From CAWIUB01 sp963839175 (GTDB lineage: Bacteria; Actinomycetota; Actinomycetes; Mycobacteriales; Jatrophihabitantaceae), in contig CAWIUB010000007.1 of the NCBI GenBank assembly GCA_963839175.1, forward strand, positions 4,813-68,812: a stretch of 64,000 bases of DNA, in the 5' to 3' direction. Both the position numbers and the translations under genes were made by a program. How positions within the stretch are numbered: position 1 is the first letter of the stretch; every line of letters starts with the position of its first letter. Below the pieces are notes generated by a model. The model saw only the letters and a program-made list of their open reading frames with translations. It did not search any database and had not been told where the DNA came from. Positions 26,575 through 35,436 of the stretch are shown piece by piece.

Positions 26575-27193
26575 CAGGATCACCAAGCGGCCCGACGGCA
26601 CCGTCGACCCGGCCGACCGAGTCACGCTCGACGAGTCGATCAACATGGCCTTCCTCGTCGTGCTCGAATCGATGACCCCGGCCGAGCGTGTCGCGTTCAT
26701 CCTTCACGATGTCTTCCGCTACTCCTTCGCCGAAGTGGCCGAGATCGTCGGCCGTACGCCGGCGGCATGTCGCCAGTTGGCCTCATCGGCCCGCCGCCGC
26801 ATCAGCGCGTCGCAGGCTCCCGCGACTCCTGCAGCCCAGCGCGCCGGCATCGTCAGGGACTTCAAGCAGGCATGGGAAGCCAAGGACATCAACGCCCTGA
26901 TCAGCCTGCTCGACCCCGACGCCACGACGATCGCCGACGGCGGCGGCCTCGTCAGCGCTGCGCTGCGCCCAATCGAAGGCCCCGAGCAGATCGCGCGCGC
27001 CCTCATCGATATCGCCAGCAAGACACCCCACCTGACGATGCTGGAACGTACGGTCAACGGTCAGCCCGGTCTAGTGACTCAGGAAGACGGCGTCACCGTG
27101 ACCGTGATGGCGTTCGACGTCGCCGGCGACCGGATCAAGCACATCTGGGCAGTACGCAACCCCGACAAGCTACGCCCTTGGACGACGAGCTGA
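26575..27193 (+). pseudogene. ECF sigma factor (SigJ/ECF41 type), N-terminus missing
   Basis: The frame enters in KRPDGTVDPADRVTLDESIN, then MAFLVVLESMTPAERVAFIL and region 4 FAEVAEIVGRTPAACRQLA, followed by a SnoaL-like C-terminal domain (DFKQAWEAKDINALISLL...HIWAVRNPDKL). The region 2 part that binds -10 DNA is absent. ECF41 factors use the SnoaL domain for self-control. It is a stump beside the GNAT remnant. Confidence 0.75.
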
Positions 27194-27604
27194 CGCGTGC
27201 GCCCGACCCGGACACGGACCGCGGCCGCTCAGTCCGTGAAGTGACGCCGACCCACGCCGCGTCCGGTTCAAGCGGCTTGACACCGATAGGAGCAGGAACG
27301 GTCCAGCGCTCACGAATCGAAACCGCTGCGGTACGCAATTGCCGTGCCGCTTAGCTCCGACTGCGCGCGCAGGCGCTATGCCAAGGTTGCCGAACCTACG
27401 CAACCTGACCGGCAACGGCTGCCGCCGTCGAGCCCACCGACGCACCACCGATCAGGCGAGCCACGCCTGGGCACCGTGACGCCGGGTCGCCGGGTCGGGA
27501 TCACCGCGACGCATCGAGTGGTGTGGCGCTGGTTCGGGATTGATTGGCGCTGGGGTAGTAGGGGGTTCGTGCTGGTCGGTGTGTTGCCGGGCATCGGCGA
27601 GCCG
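27194..27604. other. Intergenic region between convergent units
   Basis: No credible gene, RNA or repeat seen. It lies between the 3' ends of the sigma remnant and the first sulfatase gene. Confidence 0.5.
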
Positions 27605-29956
27605 CTACTGCCGGGCCATGGCCGTCCGTAGCTCACTTTCTGTGTCGGTGATCAGCTCGCCGGATACGTCGACGGTGACCTTGCGCAGTGCGCCGGTGAA
27701 CCGGTATAGCGATGGGTAGTCCGGGGTGACCGGCGAGCCGGGGTTGGCGCCGCAGGTCAGCGCGCCGGGGTTGAGGACGAACGGTGTGGTTACGGGCGTG
27801 TCGGCGTCTGCGACGAGGGTGCCGTCGATGTAGAGCTGCATCCGTCCGGGTGCGCCGCGTCCGTGTGGCATGTCAGGCTGGCCGGTCGGCTCGAATTCGA
27901 AGCGCAGTTCGTGCGTTCCGGTGGGCACCGGGTCCGGCGATGAGACGCGGTGCAGGCTCCTGCCGACGTAGTTGTGAACGTAGTGTAGCCGGCCGTCCTT
28001 GACGAACAGCGAGTAGCCGCCCGCAGCGGTGCCCTGGCAGAGCAGTACACCTTCGGCGCCGCCGTCGGGTATGTCGACGCTCGCAGTGATGCTGTGTGGC
28101 CGGTTCAGGACACGAGGGCCGGCGAAGAACGGAACCGACTGGGTGTTCGGGATGTAGGTGTAGTGGTCGCGCGGCGCGGCGGCCGCTGGTTTCTCGGCGA
28201 TCATTCGGGCCAGGCCGCTGCCGTCGATCGGCATCACGCCGTACTTGCCGGCCTCGACGTACCAGGTCGCGATGAGCTCGATGAGCTTGTCGCGGTTGTC
28301 CGCGGCGACGTTGTGGTTCTCGGCGAAGTCCTCCTCGACGTGGTAGAGCTCCCACTTCCCACCGTCGAGTTCGGACAGCGTCAGGGCGGAGATGGGCTCC
28401 CCGAACCCGACGCCGGCTTCGGTGAACGACGGGCCGGGCCACGGGCACACCGCGCGCCAGCCGTCGTGGTATACCGCCCGGTGGCCGAGCATCTCGAAGT
28501 ACTGCGTGTGGTGCCGGCTTGCCGACGCGGGCGTGTCGAGCGTGTGCGCGAAGCTGACGCCCTGGATCGGGGACTGGGTGACACCGCGGATGGTGGCGGG
28601 CGGGTCGATGCCCAGCAGGTCGAGGACGGTGGGCACCATGTCGATGATGTGCGCATACTGCGTGCGAACCTCACCCCTGGCTTTGATCCCTGTGGGCCAG
28701 TGGACGATGAACGGGTCCGATGCGCCGCCGCGGTAGGTCTCACGCTTCCACCGCCGGAACGGGGTGTTGCCGGCCCACGTCCAGCCCCACGGGTAGTGGT
28801 TGAAGTGCTTGGGGCCACCGATCTCGTCAATCAGTGCGAGGCTGTCCTCCAGCGATTCCTGCGCGTTGTTGAAGAACTGCGCCTCGTTCGTGGTGCCGGT
28901 CGGGCCGCCCTCGGCGCTGGCGCCGTTGTCGGAGATCACCATGACGATCGTGTTGTCCAGCTCGCCGCGCTCCTGGAGGAAGTCGAGCAGCCGCCCGAGG
29001 TGATGATCGGTGTGGCTCAGGAAACCGGCGAACACCTCCATCATGCGGCTGAAGAGCTTCCGTGCCGGTTCCGGCAGTGACTCCCAGTCCGGCACGTCCG
29101 GGTCGTGGCGGGACAGCTCGGCATAGGCCGGGACGATCCCCAATTCCTTCTGCCGGGCGAAGGTCACCTCGCGGTAGGCGTCCCAGCCGTCATCGAACCT
29201 GCCCGCGTACTTGTCCGCCCACTCCTTGGGAGCGTGATGCGGCGCATGCGTCGCGCCGAAACACAGATGCAGATAGAACGGCTTGTCCGGGTCGATCTGC
29301 TTGCTGTCGGCGATGAACTGGATCGACTTGTCGACCAGATCCGCGGTGAGGTGGTAGCCCTCCTCCGGCGTCGCCGGCGGCTCGACCTGGTGGTTGTCAT
29401 ACACCAGGTCGGGATACCACTGGCTCGTGTCGCCGCCGAGGAATCCGTAGAAACGCTCGAAACCCCGCGCCAGCGGCCAGCGGTCATACGGCCCGACGGC
29501 GGTCTCGTGGTTGCTCGGCGTCAGGTGCCACTTGCCGACCATGAACGTGTTGTATCCGTGGCCCTGCAGCATCTCGGACAGGAATCCGTTCTCGAACGGA
29601 ACGATTCCGTTGTATCCGGGATAGCCCGAGGCCAGCTCGGTGATGGCGGCCATGCCATTGCTGTGGTGGTTGCGACCGGTCAGAATGCAGGACCGGCTCG
29701 GCGAGCACAGCGCCGTGGTGTGCATGTTGTTGTAACGCAACCCGTTGGCCGCAAGCGCGTCAAAATTGGGCGTCTCGATCGGACTGCCGTAGCAGCCGAG
29801 TTGCCCGAACCCGGTGTCGTCGAGCACGACCATGAGCACGTTGGGCGTGCCCGGCGCCGGCCGAGCCGACTGCGGCCACGCCGGTGACGACACATCCGTC
29901 GTCCGACCGATGACGCCCGGGAATGCAGCCCCTGGCTCGTACTCGGACAGCGCCAT
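27605..29956 (-). CDS. Arylsulfatase (type I sulfatase)
   Basis: A 783-residue enzyme; ATG follows TGGAGGT. Metal-binding Asps lie in LMVVLDDTGFGQLG, the catalytic formylglycine site is CSPSRSCILTGRN (CxPSR), then KWHLTPSNH and SDNGASAEGG complete the alkaline-phosphatase-type centre. The C-terminal 200 residues form a beta-rich domain (YSLFVKDGRLHYVHNYVG). It hydrolyses sulfate esters after a formylglycine-generating enzyme modifies the Cys. No signal peptide is evident. It is related to the second sulfatase here but clearly diverged. Confidence 0.92.
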   Translation of the reverse strand: MALSEYEPGAAFPGVIGRTTDVSSPAWPQSARPAPGTPNVLMVVLDDTGFGQLGCYGSPIETPNFDALAANGLRYNNMHTTALCSPSRSCILTGRNHHSNGMAAITELASGYPGYNGIVPFENGFLSEMLQGHGYNTFMVGKWHLTPSNHETAVGPYDRWPLARGFERFYGFLGGDTSQWYPDLVYDNHQVEPPATPEEGYHLTADLVDKSIQFIADSKQIDPDKPFYLHLCFGATHAPHHAPKEWADKYAGRFDDGWDAYREVTFARQKELGIVPAYAELSRHDPDVPDWESLPEPARKLFSRMMEVFAGFLSHTDHHLGRLLDFLQERGELDNTIVMVISDNGASAEGGPTGTTNEAQFFNNAQESLEDSLALIDEIGGPKHFNHYPWGWTWAGNTPFRRWKRETYRGGASDPFIVHWPTGIKARGEVRTQYAHIIDMVPTVLDLLGIDPPATIRGVTQSPIQGVSFAHTLDTPASASRHHTQYFEMLGHRAVYHDGWRAVCPWPGPSFTEAGVGFGEPISALTLSELDGGKWELYHVEEDFAENHNVAADNRDKLIELIATWYVEAGKYGVMPIDGSGLARMIAEKPAAAAPRDHYTYIPNTQSVPFFAGPRVLNRPHSITASVDIPDGGAEGVLLCQGTAAGGYSLFVKDGRLHYVHNYVGRSLHRVSSPDPVPTGTHELRFEFEPTGQPDMPHGRGAPGRMQLYIDGTLVADADTPVTTPFVLNPGALTCGANPGSPVTPDYPSLYRFTGALRKVTVDVSGELITDTESELRTAMARQ

Positions 29957-30335
29957 GTCGGACCTCCAGAATGGGCAGTGGTACCAGCAAACGTGTGACG
30001 CCACCGGCGCGCCTCACCCGGGCGGGATGATCCTTCTGGTCCGGTCCGGCCCCTACGTGTGACCGCATCGACGTGAGCAAGCGACCAGCAAATGCTGCTC
30101 GCAGCAGGGTGCGGCGGATCAGCTGGCGCCGAGTCGCTCAGCGCAGCTATTCGTGGACGGAAGTGGTGATCCTCCCGGCAGATCGTTGTGACGTGTGCTT
30201 ATCGACGGCTTACTCGACGCGCTGTACGACGACCCGTTCGCCGTGCTACTCGGCGGCTACCGAACATGATGTGCTCCTTTCGGCAATGTCTGGTGGTGCG
30301 GTTGCTGTCGACAGTGGCTGGTCCTTCAGCTGCAC
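29957..30335. other. Intergenic region upstream of sulfatase 1
   Basis: Holds the promoter region of the sulfatase (minus strand) and the 3' flank of the DUF6325 gene. No further gene recognised. Confidence 0.45.
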
Positions 30336-30881
30336 TCAAACTGCCGCAGCGGTCGCGGCTTCGAGGTTGTGCAAATGCTGGGCTTCTTCTGCGGTGAGCA
30401 TGCCGAGTTCGACCAAGTCGAGCGGGCTGATGAACCCGTCGCTGATACGGAATCCGCCGGCCCTCACGACAGCATCACGCACCGGTATGGCCCAACGGTG
30501 CTCGAGCAGGATCAGGGCGGCTGCAGTGTCGTTAGGGATTTCCTCGAGCACGTCCCACCCGCCGGCCTCCGCCAGAATCGAATCACCCTCCTGGGCGCCC
30601 TCGGCGCCGGCGAGTGCGCCCGCTTCGGCACCTTCTTCGCCGGCGAAGCCGAGGCCGATGAGTGCGCCGATCGTGGAGCCCATTTCGATGGCCTCCTCTT
30701 CAGTGAGGTTGCTGAGGTGTTCGGCCTCGAGGTCGCCGTTGGCGTCCTTGTAGATGGCGAGAGCATCGACCACGCGGACGGTGTCGCTCTCCCGAAGTTT
30801 CTCTAGCTGCTCGATGATCTCGCCGTGGAAACTCGGGTGTTTGAAGCCGAGCACGACGAGTTGTACCGGTCCGATGGTCAT
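30336..30881 (-). CDS. DUF6325/DUF1269-type protein
   Basis: A 181-residue protein after CTGAAGGGA. It opens IGPVQLVVLGFKHPSFHG, has a Gly/Ala segment (GSTIGALIGLGFAGEEGAEA) that could insert in a membrane, then ALILLEHRWAIPVRDAVVRA and a SHOCT-like end (LVELGMLTAEEAQHL). Members are common near stress genes in actinobacteria, function unknown. A frameshifted relative lies at 52980-53404. Confidence 0.75.
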   Translation of the reverse strand: MTIGPVQLVVLGFKHPSFHGEIIEQLEKLRESDTVRVVDALAIYKDANGDLEAEHLSNLTEEEAIEMGSTIGALIGLGFAGEEGAEAGALAGAEGAQEGDSILAEAGGWDVLEEIPNDTAAALILLEHRWAIPVRDAVVRAGGFRISDGFISPLDLVELGMLTAEEAQHLHNLEAATAAAV

Positions 30882-31203
30882 CGCTACTTCCCTTCAGGAG
30901 TTACGCCCGGAGCCACTTGTGCGGCGGATCGTTTCGCCGCGATCGGTTCGCGAGCTGGACGACCTCGAGCTCAGCAGCGATCACGTGCCGTCGCATCACC
31001 CACCACGGGTAAGCGTCGGCCCGCGAAACAACCTAGACCGCTGAACCTGGATCCACCGCGTGAATCGGTGTGATCGTTTTCGATTGTGGTGTTGATCTTT
31101 GCGGCGGCTGGTCTGGTTTCGGGCGCGGTGGTGCCGCCGGTCTGCCCGGCGCTTCCACGTTGCGGTTGGTCCGGCCCGTGCGGGCCGAAGCGTGTGGGGT
31201 GCT

Positions 31204-31460
31204 CAGGTGGCCCGGGGTGGCCGGTGCAGCGCGTCGAACAGCTGCTGCCAGTCCTGCCGCCAGGGCCAGGCGGCGGGTAGGTGCAGCCGCAACCGGCGCG
31301 CCGAGCGGGCGATCCGGGCGGGGACCGAGATCAGCTGTCGGCGGATGGTGGCGCCCGGCGGCGCGGGCGTGAAACGTCGAGGCCAGGGCGCCGGCGGAGC
31401 GGGTGAGGTTGAACGCGATTTTGACGGTGGATTCAGGCTGAAACAATCCAGAAAGTGTCT
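31204..31460 (-). pseudogene. IS1380-family transposase C-terminal remnant
   Basis: VKIAFNLTRSAGALASTFHA in one frame, then in another the family end ISVPARIARSARRLRLHLPA and WPWRQDWQQLFDALHRP. Only about the last 85 residues remain, with a frame break. Between it and the gene at 30881 (322 bases) nothing else was recognised. Confidence 0.65.
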
Positions 31461-31499
31461 TCGCGTCGACTAGCGGGGAATCCCTCAGACGGCGGCCGG

Positions 31500-31640
31500 C
31501 AACACACCGTTCAAGTGGGCACCCAGGTGGGTTCGCACCTGGGCGAGACACGCAACCCGATGGTCGTGCACTGGCCCGCGCGCATCACCGACGCGGGCGC
31601 GCTGCGCACGCACCACACCCACGTCATCAACATTTCACCG
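31500..31640 (+). pseudogene. Arylsulfatase fragment
   Basis: HLGETRNPMVVHWPARITDA with flanking residues matches sulfatase 2 (its HLGGTRNPMVVHWPARITDA region at about 36480-36615) closely at DNA level, but in opposite orientation. Only about 45 codons survive. It is a duplicated scrap. Confidence 0.8.
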
Positions 31641-31789
31641 CTCACTATGGCTCGCTCTATCGTGTCGCCGATGAAAGCCTGCGGCGATTCGTCCGTGTAG
31701 TGATCGATGACAGGTTCGGCGGTGTTCTTGCCGACGTTGAGCCGGCGATAGAGAACTTTCCAGGCTGGGTCCTGATCTCAGCCGCGGAT

Positions 31790-32246
31790 GATGCAGCGGA
31801 AGCTCGGTCGGCAGCTCCTTACCAGCCCAGGCGGCGTAGGCGAGGGCCTCCTCGAAGGAGACGTGCACGACCGGGTGCAGCTCCTTTCCGCCGAGGGAGC
31901 TACCCGGCCCGTCCAGCGAGCGCCAGTTCGCGCCCGGCGGCCAGTGCTACCAGCGCCGCCAGTCGTCCAGCGGAACCGGCCCGGGCGTCGGCCTGAAGAC
32001 GAGCGAACCGGGCGTGAGATCGCCCGGATCCGCGTCCGGGAAGTCCTCGGCGGACGGCGCTAGCTCGGCGGTGGTGCGGTGGTTGGTGTCCTTGACGAAG
32101 CGATGGAACTCGGCATTGGTCACGGGATGCTCGTCGATCAGAAACGCCGACACGTGCTCCTCGTGGGCCGGACGCTCCTCAGGATATTGCTCGTCACTCC
32201 CCATAACGAAGCAACCTGCGGACACCTCGGCCATGTTCCTGGGCAC
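31790..32246 (-). pseudogene. Formylglycine-generating enzyme (FGE/SUMF1) family, truncated with a stop
   Basis: The N-terminus shows AGCFVMGSDEQYPEERPAHE and VSAFLIDEHPVTNAEFHRFV, typical of FGE. After LDDWRRW a TAG stops the frame, yet homology continues in the same frame: HWPPGANWRSLDGPGSS, VVHVSFEEALAYAAWAGKEL. It then ends abruptly near 31790, before the catalytic Cys region. FGE converts the sulfatase Cys to formylglycine, so this was the likely activator of the neighbouring sulfatases. Confidence 0.83.
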
Positions 32247-32453
32247 CCCTACGACGTTAGGCCGTTGGCCGTCGAGTCAATCACCCGATCCGGGTGGTCG
32301 CGGCTCACGTCGCCGCCGAGGGCAGCCGAATGGGCAAGGATTAAGAGGCAATGTCACGCGTGCGGGAACGAGGGGCGGCACCGCGGGACATCGGCCTGGC
32401 CACGCAGGTGGCACACGCGACACCTCATGAGCCGACCGGCCTAGCCCGAGCCT

Positions 32454-32940
32454 TCATCGGCGACGCCGACCGGCGCGACGAGCGAAGTCGTCGAGTGAAG
32501 TGAGCACCTCACTGGATTGCCACAGCCGATTTCGGGCGAAGTCGGTGAACTCGGTGAGGATTCCTGCGTCCGCGAGTGGGCAATGGCGCGCTGCGCGTTC
32601 TGCGGGGCGATCGCAAGTTCGGATACGGCCCGGGCAGCGTCGATAACGGGCTGGCGAATCAGCAGATCGGCCAACTGCCACGCGGTTGTGCCGCGGCGCA
32701 CACAACGAGTTGGCGCCCGTTGTTGATCGCGGCAAACGAAGCCCCGCGCCATCTTCTCAACGATTGCTGCTGGATTGCATGCGAGATATGCGGTGAGGGT
32801 CTCGAAGTAGCCCGGCATGTCGGCGAGCAGTCCGGCAGAAACCGGCACGGTGCCATTCCGCCCCGCGCTGCGTGGCGCGGACGACCTCCTACAAGAGGCC
32901 GAGCACGAGCTGGTCGCCACTCTCGGCGACCGGTGAACGC
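32454..32940 (-). pseudogene. Fic/DOC family protein, C-terminal remnant
   Basis: LADMPGYFETLTAYLACNPA is followed in shifting frames by QLADLLIRQPVIDAARAVSE and GILTEFTDFARNRLWQSSEV, LTSLDDFARRAGRRRR. This is the C-terminal winged-helix part of class II Fic AMP-transferases. The catalytic HPFxxGNGR is not present. At least two frame breaks. Confidence 0.7.
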
Positions 32941-33352
32941 GGTCGATGGCGTGACCGTGCGGGCGGTGTCCCGCTGACCATCGCCCGCAATGGATGATGC
33001 GCATTGGCCGCGGGGATCGGATCATGAACGCTGGACCGAGCAACTCGGTCGGTGAGGGGCGGCGGCGTGTCCGACATCAAACATGGAGGATCCGAAGCGG
33101 CTCAGCATGAGGAGGCAGGCTGGCACTTGGCCGCGACTGTCCGACACCGCCAGACTCGGCGAGGCTCGTTGCCAGCTCCGAGTACTCACAGCTCGTGTCG
33201 GGTGTCACCCCGCTCGGAAGTATCTCGTGAGCGGCGGCGATAGCGTCCGGCCGGCGACGGCGGACGAACCGGGCCGCATACACCCATCTGACCCACGTGC
33301 AAGTGCCGTCCTGCGCGCAGCTGCGGGGCACGCATGGCGCCGGCTGAACGCG
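32941..33352. other. Upstream region of the BrkB-like gene
   Basis: No separate gene recognised. An open frame continuous with the next gene reaches back to about 33083, but its text lacks homology and codon character. Confidence 0.4.
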
Positions 33353-34087
33353 ATGGACTTCATCAACCGGGCGATGCTGTTCGGCGCCGTCCTGTTGCTG
33401 TGCTTCGTCCCGTTTCTGCTCATTGTCGAAGCCCTCGCCGGGCGAAGTGGAACTACCAGGCTCATCAGGCGCTTCGGCCTCACCGGCGAGGCCGCGGATG
33501 CGACGAGCGCAGTCCTCACGTCGCCTTCCACTACCTCTTCCGCGATCACTGGGTTGAGCTATGTAATCTTCGTGCTAAGCGGAATGGCCGTCGCTGCCGC
33601 TATCCAGGAGCTCTACGAGCGAGCTTTCGATCTCGAGGCCCGCGGCCTGAAAGACACTCCTCGCCGTTTGGTGTGGCTGGCCATCCTCCTCGGATTCGCC
33701 GCGCTGGTCTCCTGGGCCGGCCCCTCCGTGCACGCGGCTGGAGGCCCGGTGCTGCTTGCCCTCGTTGCGCTGGTCGTGCTCACCTGTTTCTGGTGGTTCA
33801 CCATGTGGCTGCTGCTGGCCGGGCGGGTCTCATGGCGGGAGCTGATCCCATCGGCCCTCGCGACCGCCATCTGCTGGCTCGCGATGAGCGTCGTGTTCAA
33901 CCTGACTATGTCAAGCACGATCACGTCGAACTACACGAAATACGGCGACGTCGGTGTGGTCCTGTCGCTCATGTCGTTTCTGATCGCGATTGGCGTCGTC
34001 ATCATCCTTGGGGCCATCATTGGCGTCGTCTGGCGTCTGCGACGGACGACCGCACCGGATAGTGCAGCAGCCGGCGAGTCAGACTGA
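33353..34087 (+). CDS. YihY/BrkB-like membrane protein
   Basis: A 244-residue protein (start uncertain; an in-frame GTG lies near 33227) with about five to six membrane helices: AMLFGAVLLLCFVPFLLIV, SYVIFVLSGMAVAAAIQELY, LVWLAILLGFAALVSWAGP and others. ELYERAFDLEARGLKDTPRR is the loop typical of YihY (once called ribonuclease BN) proteins, whose role is unknown. It seems shorter at the N-terminus than most. Confidence 0.68.
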   Translation: MDFINRAMLFGAVLLLCFVPFLLIVEALAGRSGTTRLIRRFGLTGEAADATSAVLTSPSTTSSAITGLSYVIFVLSGMAVAAAIQELYERAFDLEARGLKDTPRRLVWLAILLGFAALVSWAGPSVHAAGGPVLLALVALVVLTCFWWFTMWLLLAGRVSWRELIPSALATAICWLAMSVVFNLTMSSTITSNYTKYGDVGVVLSLMSFLIAIGVVIILGAIIGVVWRLRRTTAPDSAAAGESD

Positions 34088-34334
34088 AGGGACCCGTCGA
34101 AGACCATCGGTCACATCGAGGGAGCCGTCGCGGCGCCCAGGACTGCCCGAGGTCCTCGCGGACCTGACTAGTCCCGCACCGAACCAAGCGCTTAGTCCGG
34201 CACGCCGGGCCATCCTGGTTGCGTGTCGCGTCTCGTTCGTGTCGACGGGCGCCGAGGACGTCGACACGCGCCTGCCCGAATTGGCGGCCTACGCGGTTTC
34301 CGGGGTCCGGGGCCGGCGAAGCCAGGTCGCACGA

Positions 34335-34577
34335 TTAGGCGCGATGGCGGCGGTAACTGTGTTCGGCCAGGTGCCGACGGGTGGCCCGTTCGACGAGGAC
34401 CGGGATGAAGTCACGGACCGCGCTGTCATCGAACGTGTCGTAGCTGCCGTATACGGACCGCTCTATCTCGGTGGCGGGCAGCTCAGGAAATTGCTCGAGC
34501 ATCCGCGCGACAATCCGGCGGATCGCGTCCTGCTCGGCCGCCTCGTGCCGGGCGCCTGGTCTGCGAGTCGTTGTCAT
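34335..34577 (-). CDS. Small three-helix-bundle protein
   Basis: An 80-residue protein after GGGGGGAGG: AIRRIVARMLEQFPELPATE, then SYDTFDDSAVRDFIPVLVER. The FPELP and VRDFVPVLVE motifs define a family annotated as three-helix bundle dimerisation domain, common in actinobacteria and unstudied. A frameshifted relative lies at 58230-58492. Confidence 0.75.
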   Translation of the reverse strand: MTTTRRPGARHEAAEQDAIRRIVARMLEQFPELPATEIERSVYGSYDTFDDSAVRDFIPVLVERATRRHLAEHSYRRHRA

Positions 34578-34892
34578 GAGCTCAATTCCTCCCCCCGGTC
34601 CGATGCCTCGTTGTGCGATCGTTTCGCACAGACCTGGCAGTGCAGGCACCGGTTTGTGTCAACGTTTCACCGTCTGTCGTGGCACCCCGACCGCTATGCA
34701 GCGGGTGCCATTGACCTCGACCACGACCACGCCTCGCGTGGCGTGCGCGGCGTGCGCGGCGTGTCCCGTTCATGGGAGTTCCTCAGATGGACGCGCAGTT
34801 TGCACGGTGTCGCTGGGATCGGGCGACCGTGGCGTGGCCCGGCTCCGCGCTGAGCGGGAGGGTGGGGTCATGTGGCAGTCCTCGACGTAGCG
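34578..34892. other. Intergenic region
   Basis: No gene seen. GCGTGGCGTGCGCGGCGTGCGCGGCGTG (34736 on) is a short GCG/GTG-rich direct repeat. Confidence 0.4.
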
Positions 34893-35408
34893 TCAGGCGC
34901 CGCTTTCGGCCATCTTCTGTTGCGCGTCGGCGATCGCGCCTTTGAGGGCCTGCACGTGGTGGCCCTCTGCTTCGCCGACGACCTTCTTGATGGCGCGGGT
35001 GACGGAGGGTTCGACTTTGGTGGCCGCCGAGTGTGGGTAGGCGAGGATGAGGCCGGAGCCGCCGACGGGGATGGTGGTCCCGGCCTGTTCCTCTAGTTTG
35101 TTGGCGGTCTTGTGGTGCAGCAGTTTGCCGGCGCCGGCGCCGATCACTGCGCCGACGGCGGTTGCGGCCAGCAGTGGTGGTGCGAACAGTCCGACGGCGA
35201 ATCCGACGGCGCCCAGGCCGGCTGCGCCCTCGCGGACCATGTGGTCGGTCTGCTCTACTGACACGTTGCCTTTGAGGTCCTTGCTGACGACCACCGCGCC
35301 GTGCAGGTAGCCGCCGCTGGCCAGGGCCGCTTCGTAGTCGTCGTGGGCGGCGTCGGTGGACAGGTAGCCGCCGATCAGTACATCGATTGTTTCGTCGTCG
35401 AATGCCAT
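34893..35408 (-). CDS. DUF1269 family protein
   Basis: A 171-residue protein: DVLIGGYLSTDAAHDDYEAA, then GAVVVSKDLKGNVSVEQTDH, a Gly/Ala/Val hydrophobic core (GLGAVGFAVGLFAPPLLAAT) and a C-terminal amphipathic helix. DUF1269 proteins are thought membrane-associated and stress-linked. It lies 28 bp downstream of sulfatase 2 on the same strand, so probably co-transcribed. Confidence 0.82.
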   Translation of the reverse strand: MAFDDETIDVLIGGYLSTDAAHDDYEAALASGGYLHGAVVVSKDLKGNVSVEQTDHMVREGAAGLGAVGFAVGLFAPPLLAATAVGAVIGAGAGKLLHHKTANKLEEQAGTTIPVGGSGLILAYPHSAATKVEPSVTRAIKKVVGEAEGHHVQALKGAIADAQQKMAESGA

Positions 35409-35436
35409 CCGGAACCTCCTGGAGCCGTGCGTGTTC

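Noticed and set aside
28094..29080. Long plus-strand frames opposite the sulfatase gene
   Set aside because: They mirror the codon structure of the sulfatase on the other strand and have no homology.
34736..34765. GCGTGGCGTGCGCGG repeats as a CRISPR or regulatory array
   Set aside because: Units are too short and irregular, with no spacers or cas genes.
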